A DNA stretch of 64,000 nucleotides from Bradyrhizobium ivorense (GTDB lineage: Bacteria > Pseudomonadota > Alphaproteobacteria > Rhizobiales > Xanthobacteraceae): positions 760,697 to 824,696 of the forward strand of contig NZ_CAADFC020000028.1 in assembly GCF_900696085.1 (NCBI RefSeq), in the 5' to 3' direction. A program made the position numbers and the translations under genes. Positions 1 through 9,157 of the stretch are shown piece by piece. The notes beneath the pieces are model-generated. The model had not been told where the DNA came from, made no database searches, and worked only from the letters and a program-made list of their open reading frames with translations. Positions within the stretch are counted from its first letter, which is position 1; each line of letters opens with the position of its first letter.

Positions 1-940
1 GGTCGATGATCAGCCGGCCCGGCGAGCAGGTCGACCATTTCTCGCCCGCATTGCTGATGCGGATCATGACGTAGCGCGAGCCGGTGCGGATGCCGAGCAG
101 CGTCGCCACCACCTCGTCGCCTGCCGTGAGCGCGGTCATCAGCGCATAGCCACGAGCGGTGCCTTCGCGCACCAGGTCGCGATAGAACGCGGCGCAATCC
201 TCGTTGTCGAGCACGTAGTTGATTCCGAGGCCTTCCAGCCGCGTGCCCTGTTGCACCTCCGTCACCGCGAGCAACCCCAGCGCCTCGTCGGTATCGGTCG
301 CGACCTTGAAGGCGGCGGACGGTTCGCGCGTGAACACGCGCCAGCTCCGGCCCAGCTCCTTGCGAACCTTCCTGTCGAGCTCGTAACGCCAGGCCTCGTA
401 ATCGTCACCCATGGTGAGCAGATTGCCGTTGACGATCGACGGTCCGGCGCCGTCGAGCAGCGCCAGCGGATTGGGACGCCCGGCAAGCCTTGGCGGCATC
501 TTGCGCAGACGGATGATATCTGCACCGCCGTTAGATTTGCGCAAAGCGGCCTGCAGATCGCGCCACAGCCGCCGTGCCGCGGCGACGTCGCGCGGAGCGG
601 CCGGGCCGAGCAGCGGCGCGTTGAAATCGGTGAGATTGAGGTCGGCGAATTCCACGACGCGGAGGCGGCCCTGCCGGTGGCGGATCAGCGGCAGCAGCGC
701 CGCGCGCTCGCCGCTCGATGCATCGGTAATGACGGCGATCAGCGGATCGACGCCGTCGGTCGCCGCGAAGGCCCGATACCACGACGCATACCATTGCGGA
801 TGCTGGAACGCGGTCGGCGGATCGAACGGGCCCCAGCGCGCCACCGCCTGCGCCCAATCGGAAACCAGCTCGACGCGGAAGCCGACCGCGTCGGAGGATG
901 CCTGCACCCCGAACTTTTCGGCCGCCGTCAGCACCGTCAT
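1..940 (-). CDS. CelD/BcsL-type GNAT acyltransferase (3' end off window)
   Basis: The reading frame is open from ATG at 940 to the window edge, giving 313 residues without a stop, so the C-terminus is missing. The N-terminal half contains a tract with FQHPQWYASWYRAF, typical of the family. Around residue 190 comes the basic stretch RKVRKELGRSWRVF, followed by a GNAT-like fold ending in WSTCSPGRLII. This matches the Acetyltransf_6 (CelD/FemAB-like) family, whose members acylate or aminoacylate polysaccharide or envelope precursors in the cytoplasm. It starts 27 bp after the upstream cupin-like gene on the same strand, so the two are probably one transcript. The substrate is not visible; a role in decorating the exopolysaccharide made by the neighbouring genes is inferred. 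Confidence 0.8.
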   Translation of the reverse strand, partial: MTVLTAAEKFGVQASSDAVGFRVELVSDWAQAVARWGPFDPPTAFQHPQWYASWYRAFAATDGVDPLIAVITDASSGERAALLPLIRHRQGRLRVVEFADLNLTDFNAPLLGPAAPRDVAAARRLWRDLQAALRKSNGGADIIRLRKMPPRLAGRPNPLALLDGAGPSIVNGNLLTMGDDYEAWRYELDRKVRKELGRSWRVFTREPSAAFKVATDTDEALGLLAVTEVQQGTRLEGLGINYVLDNEDCAAFYRDLVREGTARGYALMTALTAGDEVVATLLGIRTGSRYVMIRISNAGEKWSTCSPGRLIID

Positions 941-967
941 GTCAGCACCTGCGTCCCGCGCCACGAC

Positions 968-1915
968 TTATGCCGCTTCCAGCGCCGGCTTCGGCAGGTC
1001 GACGATCTTGCCGAGATCGGTCTCGTCGAGACGGAAGTCGATCGCGCGCCGCACCGCGCGCTCGCGCTTCACCCATTTGCCGTCACGCAGCAGCTTCTGC
1101 ATCACCTGCTTGGCGAAGAACACCGGCCCGCGGATGCTGCGGTTGCGCGGCGCGTAGCCGAATCTGTGACGCAGCATGCCGTTGGCCAAATGCAGGATCT
1201 GGGCGCGGCGGATGTCGTCGTTCACATAGGAGATCGTCATCGAGATGTTCACGGTGTCGAGGTTCTCGACCCGGTGCGGCGCATTGAGCGGCCAGTTCAG
1301 CATCTGGCCGGGCTCGAGATCGATCACCTTGGCGTGCCAGTCGTACCAGGGCTCGTAGGGGATATCGACCTCGACATCGAACAGCGCGATGTTCTCCAGG
1401 TGCTCGGGCCGGATGAACGGCTTGGTGTTGGGATAGATGTAGACGCGCTTGCGGCCGGAAATCTGCACCAGGCCCTGGCCCGGCAGATCGGCGTGGTAAT
1501 AGACCTGCGCGTCGGGCGACGAGATCAGAATGCCGGCCTGGTGCGTCGGCGCGTCGAAGCCCGGCACCCTGGCGGCGATCTCGCCGAACATCTGCTCGAT
1601 CATGTCGCGGTAGCGGCGATCGACCGCGGTGACGTTGCGCAAATTGAGCCACAGCCCGCCGCGCGAGATCGCCTCGATCACCTCGCGGCCGCACAGCCTG
1701 CCGATCTCGCCCTCGCGCCACACCCGGCTCGATCCCTTGGCGCCGGTCTTGACCAGGCTGTAATGCTCGCGCGGGTAATGCTCGATCAGTCTGGCGAGAT
1801 CATCCATCGAGAACGCCGGCTGCTTGTGCATGGCGTGCTCGAGCCGGATCGGCGCATGGCCCCACAGCTTGGAATGCTTGTCGTCCCAGTTGGTGAAGAT
1901 CCGGCCTGTCGTCAT
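968..1915 (-). CDS. Cupin/JmjC-like domain protein
   Basis: This is a 315-residue protein. An AGGAG sits 7 bases before the ATG at 1915, which fixes the start. It carries a facial-triad-like arrangement: HAD at residues 141-143 (H-x-D) and a distal histidine in NAPHR at 214, on a predicted double-stranded beta-helix. That pattern belongs to 2-oxoglutarate/Fe(II) oxygenases of the cupin_8/JmjC type. No signal peptide or membrane segment is seen. It is the first gene of a two-gene reverse operon with the CelD-like acyltransferase. A hydroxylase acting on a sugar, lipid or protein of the polysaccharide pathway is plausible, but metal binding and substrate are inferred only. Confidence 0.7.
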   Translation of the reverse strand: MTTGRIFTNWDDKHSKLWGHAPIRLEHAMHKQPAFSMDDLARLIEHYPREHYSLVKTGAKGSSRVWREGEIGRLCGREVIEAISRGGLWLNLRNVTAVDRRYRDMIEQMFGEIAARVPGFDAPTHQAGILISSPDAQVYYHADLPGQGLVQISGRKRVYIYPNTKPFIRPEHLENIALFDVEVDIPYEPWYDWHAKVIDLEPGQMLNWPLNAPHRVENLDTVNISMTISYVNDDIRRAQILHLANGMLRHRFGYAPRNRSIRGPVFFAKQVMQKLLRDGKWVKRERAVRRAIDFRLDETDLGKIVDLPKPALEAA

Positions 1916-2056
1916 TGTCGCGCTCCTGGTGCTGCGCCATTTCGCTTCATCCGATGTCCCGTTCCGGGACGTGCGGACGGCTTTGAGCTAGGGATTGGCA
2001 AGATCGGTGCCGCCCTGTATGCGACGCCGCTTACCGGAAGCTAATGTCTCGGCGAT

Positions 2057-3199
2057 ATGGCTAACCGCGACGCCGACACCGGCCAACGAGAACCGATAAC
2101 AGGCACGATGACGCCAAAATCCCGATATCGGGCGCTGTTTCTCGACGCCGGGCCGCAGATGCAATGCGGCGTCGGGCAGTTCACACGCCTCGCACAGGCG
2201 ACGCTCGAGAAGATCGAGCCCGGCGCTAGCACGGTGTTAACCCTGACCCAGAGCGATGGGACGATCGGCGAGATCTGGCGCGCAGTCGGCAGCGCCGAGA
2301 GCGTGGTGTGCAACTTCCCGATCGTGGCCTGGAAACGGGTGATCGTCCGGCCGCTGCTGGCGCTGCTGTTCGCGCGGCTGCGGCGGCGCAAGGTTGTCCT
2401 GATCCAGCACGAATGGGCCGGCCTCAACACGCTGCGCCGGCTGACCTACATCCCGGCTCTGTGGCTTGCCAGCAGCATCGTGATGTTCTCGCCGCTGGTG
2501 CGGCGTGAACTCGCCGACGATCGCCTGATGCGCGGCATGCTGCGGAAATGCGTGCTGGCGCCGCTGCCGCCCAACATCGAGGCGCCGGCCGGCATCGCGG
2601 ACTCGATGCTGCTGCAGCGACTCGTTGCCGCGCGTGGCGACGGCCGGCTCATCATCGGCCATTTCGGCTCGCTCTATCCGGGCAAGCAGCCGAACGCGCT
2701 GCTGGCGATCGGCGCGATCCTGAAGCAGCGCGGACTGCGGCCGCTGGTCATCTATATCGGCTCCTTCATCCGCGGCGTCGACAATATCGAGCAGAAATTC
2801 GACGGACGGGTTGCCGAGCTCGGCTTGAAGGGCGACGTGATCGTCTCCGGCTATATCGGCTCCGATCACGAGGTGTTCGGCCTGCTCGGCGAGGTCGATG
2901 TGTTCTGCTACCCGCTCAACGAGGGCCTGACCGCGCGGCGCTCGAGCGTGCTGGCCTGCGTGCAGTCCGGCCGGCCGCTGATCGCCACCGGCCCGGCGCT
3001 GCCCGACGAATTCGACCACCATCCGCGCTTCAAGGAATTGATCGACCGCGGCGCCGTCCAACTGGTGCCGCGCGACGCCGACAGCATCGCCTATGCCGAC
3101 CGGATCGTCGCGGCGCTGAAGCGGCCGACGGTGCCGGTGCCATTCGACTTCGAGGGCTGGTGGACCGACGTGGCGAAGGCGATCCGCGCACAGCTGTGA
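2057..3199 (+). CDS. Glycosyltransferase family 1/4
   Basis: The product has up to 380 residues. ATG at 2057 gives this length; a second ATG at 2108 (MTPKSRYRALF) removes 17 non-conserved residues and may be the true start. The C-terminal half looks like a GT-B Glycos_transf_1 domain: GHFGSLYPGKQP near residue 200, a Rossmann-like VIYIGS, then DVFCYPLNEGLTARRSSVLACVQSGRPLIAT, which fits the sugar-nucleotide binding region. Such enzymes add sugars to polysaccharide precursors at the cytoplasmic membrane. It lies divergently from the cupin-like gene with about 140 bp between. The sugar donor and acceptor cannot be read from the sequence. Confidence 0.8.
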   Translation: MANRDADTGQREPITGTMTPKSRYRALFLDAGPQMQCGVGQFTRLAQATLEKIEPGASTVLTLTQSDGTIGEIWRAVGSAESVVCNFPIVAWKRVIVRPLLALLFARLRRRKVVLIQHEWAGLNTLRRLTYIPALWLASSIVMFSPLVRRELADDRLMRGMLRKCVLAPLPPNIEAPAGIADSMLLQRLVAARGDGRLIIGHFGSLYPGKQPNALLAIGAILKQRGLRPLVIYIGSFIRGVDNIEQKFDGRVAELGLKGDVIVSGYIGSDHEVFGLLGEVDVFCYPLNEGLTARRSSVLACVQSGRPLIATGPALPDEFDHHPRFKELIDRGAVQLVPRDADSIAYADRIVAALKRPTVPVPFDFEGWWTDVAKAIRAQL

Positions 3200-3555
3200 A
3201 GGATTCGCTCGGGAACTCGCCGCCGCAGGGGCGCGCCGCCGTTATCGACAAAACAACCCCATGCAAAGTAGCCGCCGGCGGCTGCCGGCGCTCGACCAGA
3301 CGCCGCTTGACACGTCGGGCAAGTCAGGGGTAATCTTCCAATATTCCGAAATCTCGCCGCCTTCGTCGGCGCCAACTAGGCCGTGTACCCATAAACCCAG
3401 CGGCGTGATGCAACGAACGCAATGTCCGCTTCGCCCCTATAGCGGCTGGGTTCGCGCGGCGGCGCAATATGTCGCGACGGGGCCAGATGCAGACTCATGC
3501 GCCGCAGCAAACGAGGGGCTATTCGATCACCTCGTTGGCGCGAGCGTGCGCGGGC
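3200..3555. other. Intergenic region at left edge of cyclase island
   Basis: This gap lies between two convergent genes. I see no credible reading frame and no strong terminator. The base composition is less GC-biased than the polysaccharide genes to the left. A short motif, ATGTCCGCTTCGCCCCTATA near 3422, recurs in degenerate form near 7092 and 9065, at other gaps of the same low-GC stretch. Confidence 0.4.
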
Positions 3556-5295
3556 TCATTCGGGCAGCCCTGCTTTGCGGAGACCTTCGGTCAACAGCTT
3601 CGCGTTTGATTGTCCGCCCCGGGCGATCCACGCAGATATTGTGAAGGCGGGATCGAGCTCAAGCAGACGCGCCGCCGCCTCACGCGCCTCAACGTCGTGT
3701 CCGAGATGGGCGAAAGCGGACGCGAGAAAACGGTAAGTTCCCGGATAGGAAGGATGCTGACGAAGGGCTTTCCTCCCTACGACGATGGCCTCTTCAAAGC
3801 GACCAAGCTCAATAAAGGCAAACCCCATCCCAGCGAACACCATCAGCGGATCTACCGGACTCATGCGAATGGCACGTTCAAAGCTCCGAATCGCTTCCTC
3901 CGGCAGCCCCGCAATTCTATAGACCCAGCCTCGGGCGTTCCATGCGAGATATGAATTTGGGTTGAGCGCGACCGCCCGGTCAGCCATTTCGATCGCACTT
4001 TCATCATCGCCGACCATCCACGCCCAGATTGGGCCAGCCCGCGCCAAAATGTCTGGATCGCTGTCGTCGACGCTCAATGCCAGGCGAACAAGCCGAACTG
4101 CTTCCTTCCTCTCGAATTGAGGATCGCTCGTATAGCCGGAAAGGACGTTTTGCACGTGACAGGCACTTGCCAGAGCAGCGGCCAAACCATACCGAGGCTC
4201 AAGCTCCAGGGCGCGGTGAGCCAGCCGAAGCGCTTCGGCCAAACTCTCGCGGGTTATCAAATACCACTGCAGTGTGGCTCGGAGATAAAAATCATACGCG
4301 CTGAGGTTCTCTGGTCGCCGCCGCGTCGTCATTGCAAGTTCTGTTTCGAACAATTTCGGCTGGATGGCCGAGACAACGGCGACCGTGACTTCGTCCTGAA
4401 GCGCGAAAACGTCTGTCAGGTCACGCTCGATCCTGTCTGCCCAGATATGCGCGCCTGTTATCGCGTCGATCAATTGCGCCGCTATGCGAACTTTCCCTGA
4501 GGCCTTGCGCACAGACCCCTCGAGGACATAGCGCACGCCAAGCCTGCGCCCGACTTCCTTGATATCGACGGCTTTGCCCTTGAAAGTGAAGCTCGAATTG
4601 CGAGCGATCACGAACAACGATTTGAACCGCGAAAGCGCGGTGATGATCTCCTCAACCATTCCGTCCGCAAAATACGCCTGCTCGGGATCGCCGGACATGT
4701 TCTCGAACGGCAGCACGGCGATCGACGGCTTGTCCGGGAGTGGCGGGGCCGCACTTAGCCTCTCGGTTAGCGCGCTATGCGCTCCCGCGCGGACGGCGTA
4801 TGTGCGGACCGGCTTGGAGATGTTCTTGAGCCGCTGCTCGCCGCGATCCTCGAAGCCAACGTCCAGCTTGCCTTCGACTTCGCTGTACACCTTTTCGGAA
4901 ATCAGGACGCCTCCCGGGTCGGCGATCCCCTCCAGCCGCACAGCAATGTTGACCCCGTCGCCGTAGAGGTCGCCGTCCTGCCCAACGATAACGTCACCGA
5001 GGTTGAGCCCGACGCGTAACCTGAGGGGACTGCCGCCCGAGGCGAGATGATCCTGAATTTCAACCGCGCACCTCATGGCGGCTAAAGGACTCGCGAACTC
5101 GGCGAGCGCGCCGTCACCCGTAGTTTTGATAAGCCGCCCTTCGTGGCGGGAGAAACTAGGCTCGATCAGCTCTCGCTCCAGCCGCTCGAACTCGGCGTAG
5201 GTGGCCTCCTCGTCGCGTTCCATGAGCGCAGAATAACCCACCACGTCAGCGGCCAAGATTGCCGCTAGTCGCCTTTGAACCCGCTGCTCCGTCAC
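3556..5295 (-). CDS. Class III adenylate/guanylate cyclase with TolB-like and TPR domains
   Basis: The protein has 579 residues and starts at GTG 5295, with GGAGG 6 bases upstream. Residues 8-130 form a class III cyclase homology domain: metal aspartates D17 (AADVVGYS) and D61 (TTGDG), substrate lysine K57, and the transition-state pair N116 and R120. All catalytic residues are present, so it should make cAMP or cGMP. Residues about 190-330 match the TolB-like N-terminal segment often fused to rhizobial cyclases (PSIAVLPFENMSGD). The rest is TPR repeats to the C-terminus, probably a protein-interaction or sensory part. There is no membrane segment. Codon use is less GC3-biased than in the flanking polysaccharide genes, suggesting acquisition. 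Confidence 0.87.
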   Translation of the reverse strand: MTEQRVQRRLAAILAADVVGYSALMERDEEATYAEFERLERELIEPSFSRHEGRLIKTTGDGALAEFASPLAAMRCAVEIQDHLASGGSPLRLRVGLNLGDVIVGQDGDLYGDGVNIAVRLEGIADPGGVLISEKVYSEVEGKLDVGFEDRGEQRLKNISKPVRTYAVRAGAHSALTERLSAAPPLPDKPSIAVLPFENMSGDPEQAYFADGMVEEIITALSRFKSLFVIARNSSFTFKGKAVDIKEVGRRLGVRYVLEGSVRKASGKVRIAAQLIDAITGAHIWADRIERDLTDVFALQDEVTVAVVSAIQPKLFETELAMTTRRRPENLSAYDFYLRATLQWYLITRESLAEALRLAHRALELEPRYGLAAALASACHVQNVLSGYTSDPQFERKEAVRLVRLALSVDDSDPDILARAGPIWAWMVGDDESAIEMADRAVALNPNSYLAWNARGWVYRIAGLPEEAIRSFERAIRMSPVDPLMVFAGMGFAFIELGRFEEAIVVGRKALRQHPSYPGTYRFLASAFAHLGHDVEAREAAARLLELDPAFTISAWIARGGQSNAKLLTEGLRKAGLPE

Positions 5296-5486
5296 AGCGC
5301 CCTCCGAACGACCAAACTAACCACGCCGCTGGGACAAGGAGCAGTCTAGCACTTTGCTGTGGACCTGTGAGCGGTAATTGGGGAGGCATTTGCCGGGCCC
5401 ATGGCAGGGGCTGCGTTCGCTTTTCCGTTGCCGGGTGCAAGGCAAAGCGCCCCGGCCAATTCAATGCACTATGTCTCTTATGGGTC

Positions 5487-7046
5487 TTGGCCGTGTAAAA
5501 ACGGCCCTTAGGGATGTCCGGCCTGGCAGCCAGAGCCTGGCGAATCTCAGGCCACGATCGCGACGATAAGCGGCTTGACCCCGACGATGTTCATGACCCG
5601 TGTCAGATTATAGGCCAGAACCGAGAGAGCCATCTCGGTAGCTACTTTTGGAAGCGTTTTGGTCAGGAAGTGCGTCGCTCCCATGCGGGCCTTCATCGTG
5701 CCGAACGGATGCTCGACTGTCTCGCGACGCTGGCGCATCGCTTCTGGGTTTGCATCAAGGCGCTGCTGCACGGCCTCGAGCAGATGCTCATGCTCCCACC
5801 GCGCAATTCGCCGCTCCGGCCCGGTTGTGCATTGCGATTTGAGCGCACAATTTTGACAGGCTGTGGTCCAGTAGCGCCGCAGCATCTTGCCGTCTTCTTC
5901 ACTCGTATAGCGATACGGCAATCGCTCCCCAGCCGGGCATCGATAGGCGTCCTCCTCTGGCAAATAGGCAAAGTCCTGCTTACCGAAGCGCCCATCTGCC
6001 TTGGCACCTGATGTCAGCGGTTTGGGCAGGGTTACCGTGATGCCTGCTTCGTGACACGCGAGGATTTCTGGGCTGTTGAAGTAGCCACGGTCGGCCACAG
6101 CTTCCAGCGTCTCGGTCTTTAGAACAGCCTTCGCCTGCTTGGCCATATTGGCCAGTTGTGCCCGATCTGAGCCGCTGTTCGTTACCTCGTGCGTCACAAT
6201 CAGATGATGCTTGGTGTCGACCGCGACCTGCACATTGTAGCCGACGACGCCGGACCCGCGCCCGCTGGTTGCCATCGAACGGCTGTCGGGATCGGTCAGG
6301 GAGATTTGCTGATCGGGTGACGCAAGCATCCGCTTCTCGTAGACAGCAAGCTTGCCCATTTCCTCCCTCAGCTTTGTCAGCTTCTCGGTGAGCCTCGTGA
6401 CCTTCGCAGCCAGCGCCTCCGTCGGCTCCTGCCGGTCGGCGGTGTCGAGTTGGCTCAGATAGCGCGCGACGCTCTCCTCGAGCCGAGCACGCCGCCGCTC
6501 CACCTTCGCCCGGGTGAAGTTCCTGTCCCGGTTGTTCACCGCTTTGAACTTGCTGCCGTCGATGGCGACGCTCGACGTCGCGAGAAGCCCCATCTCTCGG
6601 CAGAGCTCGATGAAGCGCGCACAGACCTTGCGGAGCGCCAGGCCGTTGTCCTTGCGGAAATCCGCGATCGTCTTATGATCCGGAGCGAGCCGACCCAGCA
6701 GCCACATCACCTCGACATTGCGGCCGGACTCTCGTTCGAGCCGTCGGCTCGACTGCACCCGGTTCAGATAGCCATAGATGTAAAGCTTTAAGAGAACCGA
6801 GGGGTGGTACGACGGTCGACCCGTTGCCGCCGGCTCCACCCCCTCAAAGCCCATCTCAGCCAAATCGAGCGCATCGACAAACGCGTCGATCACGCGAACG
6901 GGGTTGCTCTCGTCAATGAAATCATCGAGGCATTCGGGCAATAGCGTCCATTGCCCGCGATCCGCCTCTTCAACGAAGCGACCCATCAATTTCTCCCTAG
7001 AATCACGGGAGAATCATAACCGCGGCACCGCGTTTTCACACAGCCA
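5487..7046 (-). mobile_element. IS1182-type insertion sequence, complete
   Basis: The element is about 1.56 kb with one transposase gene. Imperfect terminal inverted repeats are visible: left TTGGCCGTGTAAAAACG near 5487-5503 and, on the opposite strand at the right end, TGGCTGTGTGAAAACG near 7031-7046. The sequence GGGTC occurs directly outside each end (5482-5486 and 7047-7051) and may be the target duplication, though one base of register is uncertain. It is inserted upstream of the cyclase gene ending at 3556 and downstream of the hydrolase-cyclase gene, within the low-GC island. Confidence 0.75.
5547..6986 (-). CDS. IS1182 family transposase
   Basis: The product has 479 residues from ATG 6986, with GGGAG 6 bases upstream; an in-frame TTG lies one codon earlier. 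The N-terminal DUF772-like region contains GRPSYHPSVLLKLYIYGYLN. The DDE catalytic core follows: D in VAIDGSKFKAV, D in VADRGYFNSPEI and E in TVEHPFGTMKARMG. A cysteine cluster (CPAG, CQNCALKSQC) lies before the final glutamate, as is usual for IS1182. The frame is intact, so the element may still be active. Confidence 0.93.
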   Translation of the reverse strand: MGRFVEEADRGQWTLLPECLDDFIDESNPVRVIDAFVDALDLAEMGFEGVEPAATGRPSYHPSVLLKLYIYGYLNRVQSSRRLERESGRNVEVMWLLGRLAPDHKTIADFRKDNGLALRKVCARFIELCREMGLLATSSVAIDGSKFKAVNNRDRNFTRAKVERRRARLEESVARYLSQLDTADRQEPTEALAAKVTRLTEKLTKLREEMGKLAVYEKRMLASPDQQISLTDPDSRSMATSGRGSGVVGYNVQVAVDTKHHLIVTHEVTNSGSDRAQLANMAKQAKAVLKTETLEAVADRGYFNSPEILACHEAGITVTLPKPLTSGAKADGRFGKQDFAYLPEEDAYRCPAGERLPYRYTSEEDGKMLRRYWTTACQNCALKSQCTTGPERRIARWEHEHLLEAVQQRLDANPEAMRQRRETVEHPFGTMKARMGATHFLTKTLPKVATEMALSVLAYNLTRVMNIVGVKPLIVAIVA

Positions 7047-7349
7047 GGGTCACAAGCGGCGGTATGGACGAGCACGGACCGGCGTCCAGTCTGCCCCTAT
7101 CAGCGGACATCACAAGGGCTTCGGCGGTGTTCGGCTTAGGGGCCATAAGCGGTCATTCCAAAGACACATGCTGAATAGATTGGGCAGGCAGACACGGCCG
7201 CCTTGAAACGCCGCACGATCTTGCTTCTCGGCTCCTTTGCATCACGATCTTGAGTGCACCATCGGCATAGGCCGGTGCAGCGTTCGTCGGCCTTATGCGG
7301 ACTAATGTGAGAGCACCCGTGCCCGGCCGAAGCAAAGCCTCGATCTTAT
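7047..7349. other. Gap between IS and hydrolase-cyclase gene
   Basis: There is no credible gene here. It contains CCCCTATCAGCGGACAT near 7095 and GGGGCCATAAGCGG near 7139, degenerate versions of a motif also seen near 3422 and 9065. No terminator or promoter is convincing. Confidence 0.35.
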
Positions 7350-8699
7350 TTAGGCGCTCACCGCAAATAGATTCCAGCGTCCTTGCAAGCCCTTGAACTC
7401 GTGCGCCCCGCGCCCGGAGAACTTCAGCCCGGCGCCAGCGACAAGGTCGGTAACTACGCGGGAAACCAGGATTTCGCCTGCCCCGGCTCGCGCCATCACG
7501 CGGGCGGCGGCATGGACTGCGATTCCGCCGATGTCGTGGCCACGCAACTCGATCTCCCCCGTATGGAGACCGGCCCGCACCGGTAACCCCAGGCGGGCTG
7601 TTGCAGCTTCAAATGCCATCGCGCAACGGATCGCCCGCCCCGGCCCATCGAAGGTGGCGAGGACCCCGTCGCCGGTCGTTCTGACCAGATTTCCTCGATG
7701 CTGCGCCACGATCTGTTGCGCCGTGCGGTCGTGCTCATCGAGTACCCGACGCCATGCCTGATCGCCCATTTCGGCTGCCCGCCGGGTCGATTCAACAATG
7801 TCAGTAAACAGCACCGTAGCAAGCACACGATCGAACTCGGGCACGCTCATCTCTCGACGGCCAGTTACAAACTCCTCGATATCGCTGCACAAAGTCGAGT
7901 AATCGCCAGAGAAGATGAAATGGTCGCCACAATCGGCATACTCGATGATTTTCGCTCCTGAAATATGTGAGGCCAAATAGCGCCCATTGCCCACTGGTAC
8001 ACCTGCGTCTGCACGCCTGTGTAGCACGAGCGTCGGCACCTGGATGGTTGGCAGCACTGACCGCACATCGATCAGCATATTCTGGCGATACATCGCGAGG
8101 AGCGCGCCGGGACTGTACGTGAGACGCTCCAGTTTTCCAAGCTGACCGATGACGTTGGGCACCGCCGCGTGGCTTGGCAGGAGAATGCCGATGCCAAATG
8201 TGCCCGTTCCCCAATGAGCCGCCACGGTCTCGGCGCGACGGGTCCATTCCTCTTCAGAACGCATAAACGGATATTCGGGGGTACCGGTGAATCGCGCGAA
8301 ACCGCCGTAAAGAATGAGATGCGAGGTCCGCTTCGGATAGGTCGCGGCGAACATCATGCTAATGGCCGCCCCTTCCGAGCAGCCGAGCAGAACCGTACGG
8401 GTGGATCCGATGTCGTCCATGATCGTGCGAATGTCGTCCATGCGCTGCTCAAGTGACGGAACACCGAACGCTCGGTCCGACAGGCCCTGGCCGCTCTTGT
8501 CGAACGTGACGACGCGGGCGAACGCCGCGAGGCGGCGCACGAAATCCGTGTAGCCGGCGATCTCGTGGAGAAACTCCACATGTGTGGTCATACCGGGAAC
8601 CAAGATCAGATCAATGGGCCCATCGCCCATCGTCTGATAGGCGATGTTCAACTCCCCGCTTCGGGCGTAACGCGTCACCGGGAGATCGAGAGTGCTCAT
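7350..8699 (-). CDS. Alpha/beta-hydrolase fused to class III nucleotide cyclase
   Basis: The protein has 449 residues from ATG 8699; a GTG at 8714 would add five. Residues 20-275 are an alpha/beta-hydrolase with a full-looking triad: S108 in GCSEG, D231 and H260 (GDHF). Residues 293-449 are a cyclase homology domain with both metal aspartates (D300 in FTDIVEST, D344 in TTGDG). However, R340 replaces the usual substrate lysine, and H396 replaces the transition-state asparagine, followed by the conserved R400. This domain order is known from mycobacterial Rv1900c, which also has non-canonical catalytic residues. It probably senses a small ester or lipid and makes a cyclic nucleotide. It is the second cyclase in the same low-GC island. 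Confidence 0.87.
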   Translation of the reverse strand: MSTLDLPVTRYARSGELNIAYQTMGDGPIDLILVPGMTTHVEFLHEIAGYTDFVRRLAAFARVVTFDKSGQGLSDRAFGVPSLEQRMDDIRTIMDDIGSTRTVLLGCSEGAAISMMFAATYPKRTSHLILYGGFARFTGTPEYPFMRSEEEWTRRAETVAAHWGTGTFGIGILLPSHAAVPNVIGQLGKLERLTYSPGALLAMYRQNMLIDVRSVLPTIQVPTLVLHRRADAGVPVGNGRYLASHISGAKIIEYADCGDHFIFSGDYSTLCSDIEEFVTGRREMSVPEFDRVLATVLFTDIVESTRRAAEMGDQAWRRVLDEHDRTAQQIVAQHRGNLVRTTGDGVLATFDGPGRAIRCAMAFEAATARLGLPVRAGLHTGEIELRGHDIGGIAVHAAARVMARAGAGEILVSRVVTDLVAGAGLKFSGRGAHEFKGLQGRWNLFAVSA

Positions 8700-8714
8700 T
8701 GACAACACCTGCAC

Positions 8715-9157
8715 TCAGATACAGGCCTGATGTAGCACCGCGCGGAGGGCCATGTTTACCTGCCCTGATCGTAGATCCAGTATATCACTTACCGGCGATG
8801 ACGGCATTTCCGCTCGACTGACACGCCCCACTCGCATCAGACTGACTGCAGAACGTGACAGCAGTCCTTACGTTTGGGTGCATCCGGATGAGGGCGATAG
8901 GATTGAATGATTCCGTGAGAACTCGAAGTTCTCTTCGGGTCACAGGCCGAAAGTCTCACTTGGAGCAAATCTAGTCGGCACCAGCCGACACTGGCGGTAG
9001 CCGCGAAGAACACTTCCGCAACGGGTCATTTTCGACGGTTTCAACAGGGATTGTCGGCGGGCTGATGTCCACTTCTGCCCATAAGCGTCCAACCGGCGCC
9101 TGCCTCGAAGCGTTGCGGCGGATCAGGTCGCTGTGATTCAAGCTTCGAGTCCGCGTC
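8715..9157. other. Intergenic region at right edge of cyclase island
   Basis: About 440 bp without a convincing gene, RNA or terminator. It must hold the promoter of the reverse-strand hydrolase-cyclase gene. A fragment TGTCCACTTCTGCCCATAAG near 9066 resembles the degenerate motif in the other gaps of this island. GC content rises to that of the polysaccharide genes past about 9120. Confidence 0.35.

Noticed and set aside
251..2044. A 597-residue open frame on the plus strand
   Set aside because: It is antisense to the acyltransferase and cupin-like genes; the composition is typical of the opposite strand of a high-GC gene.
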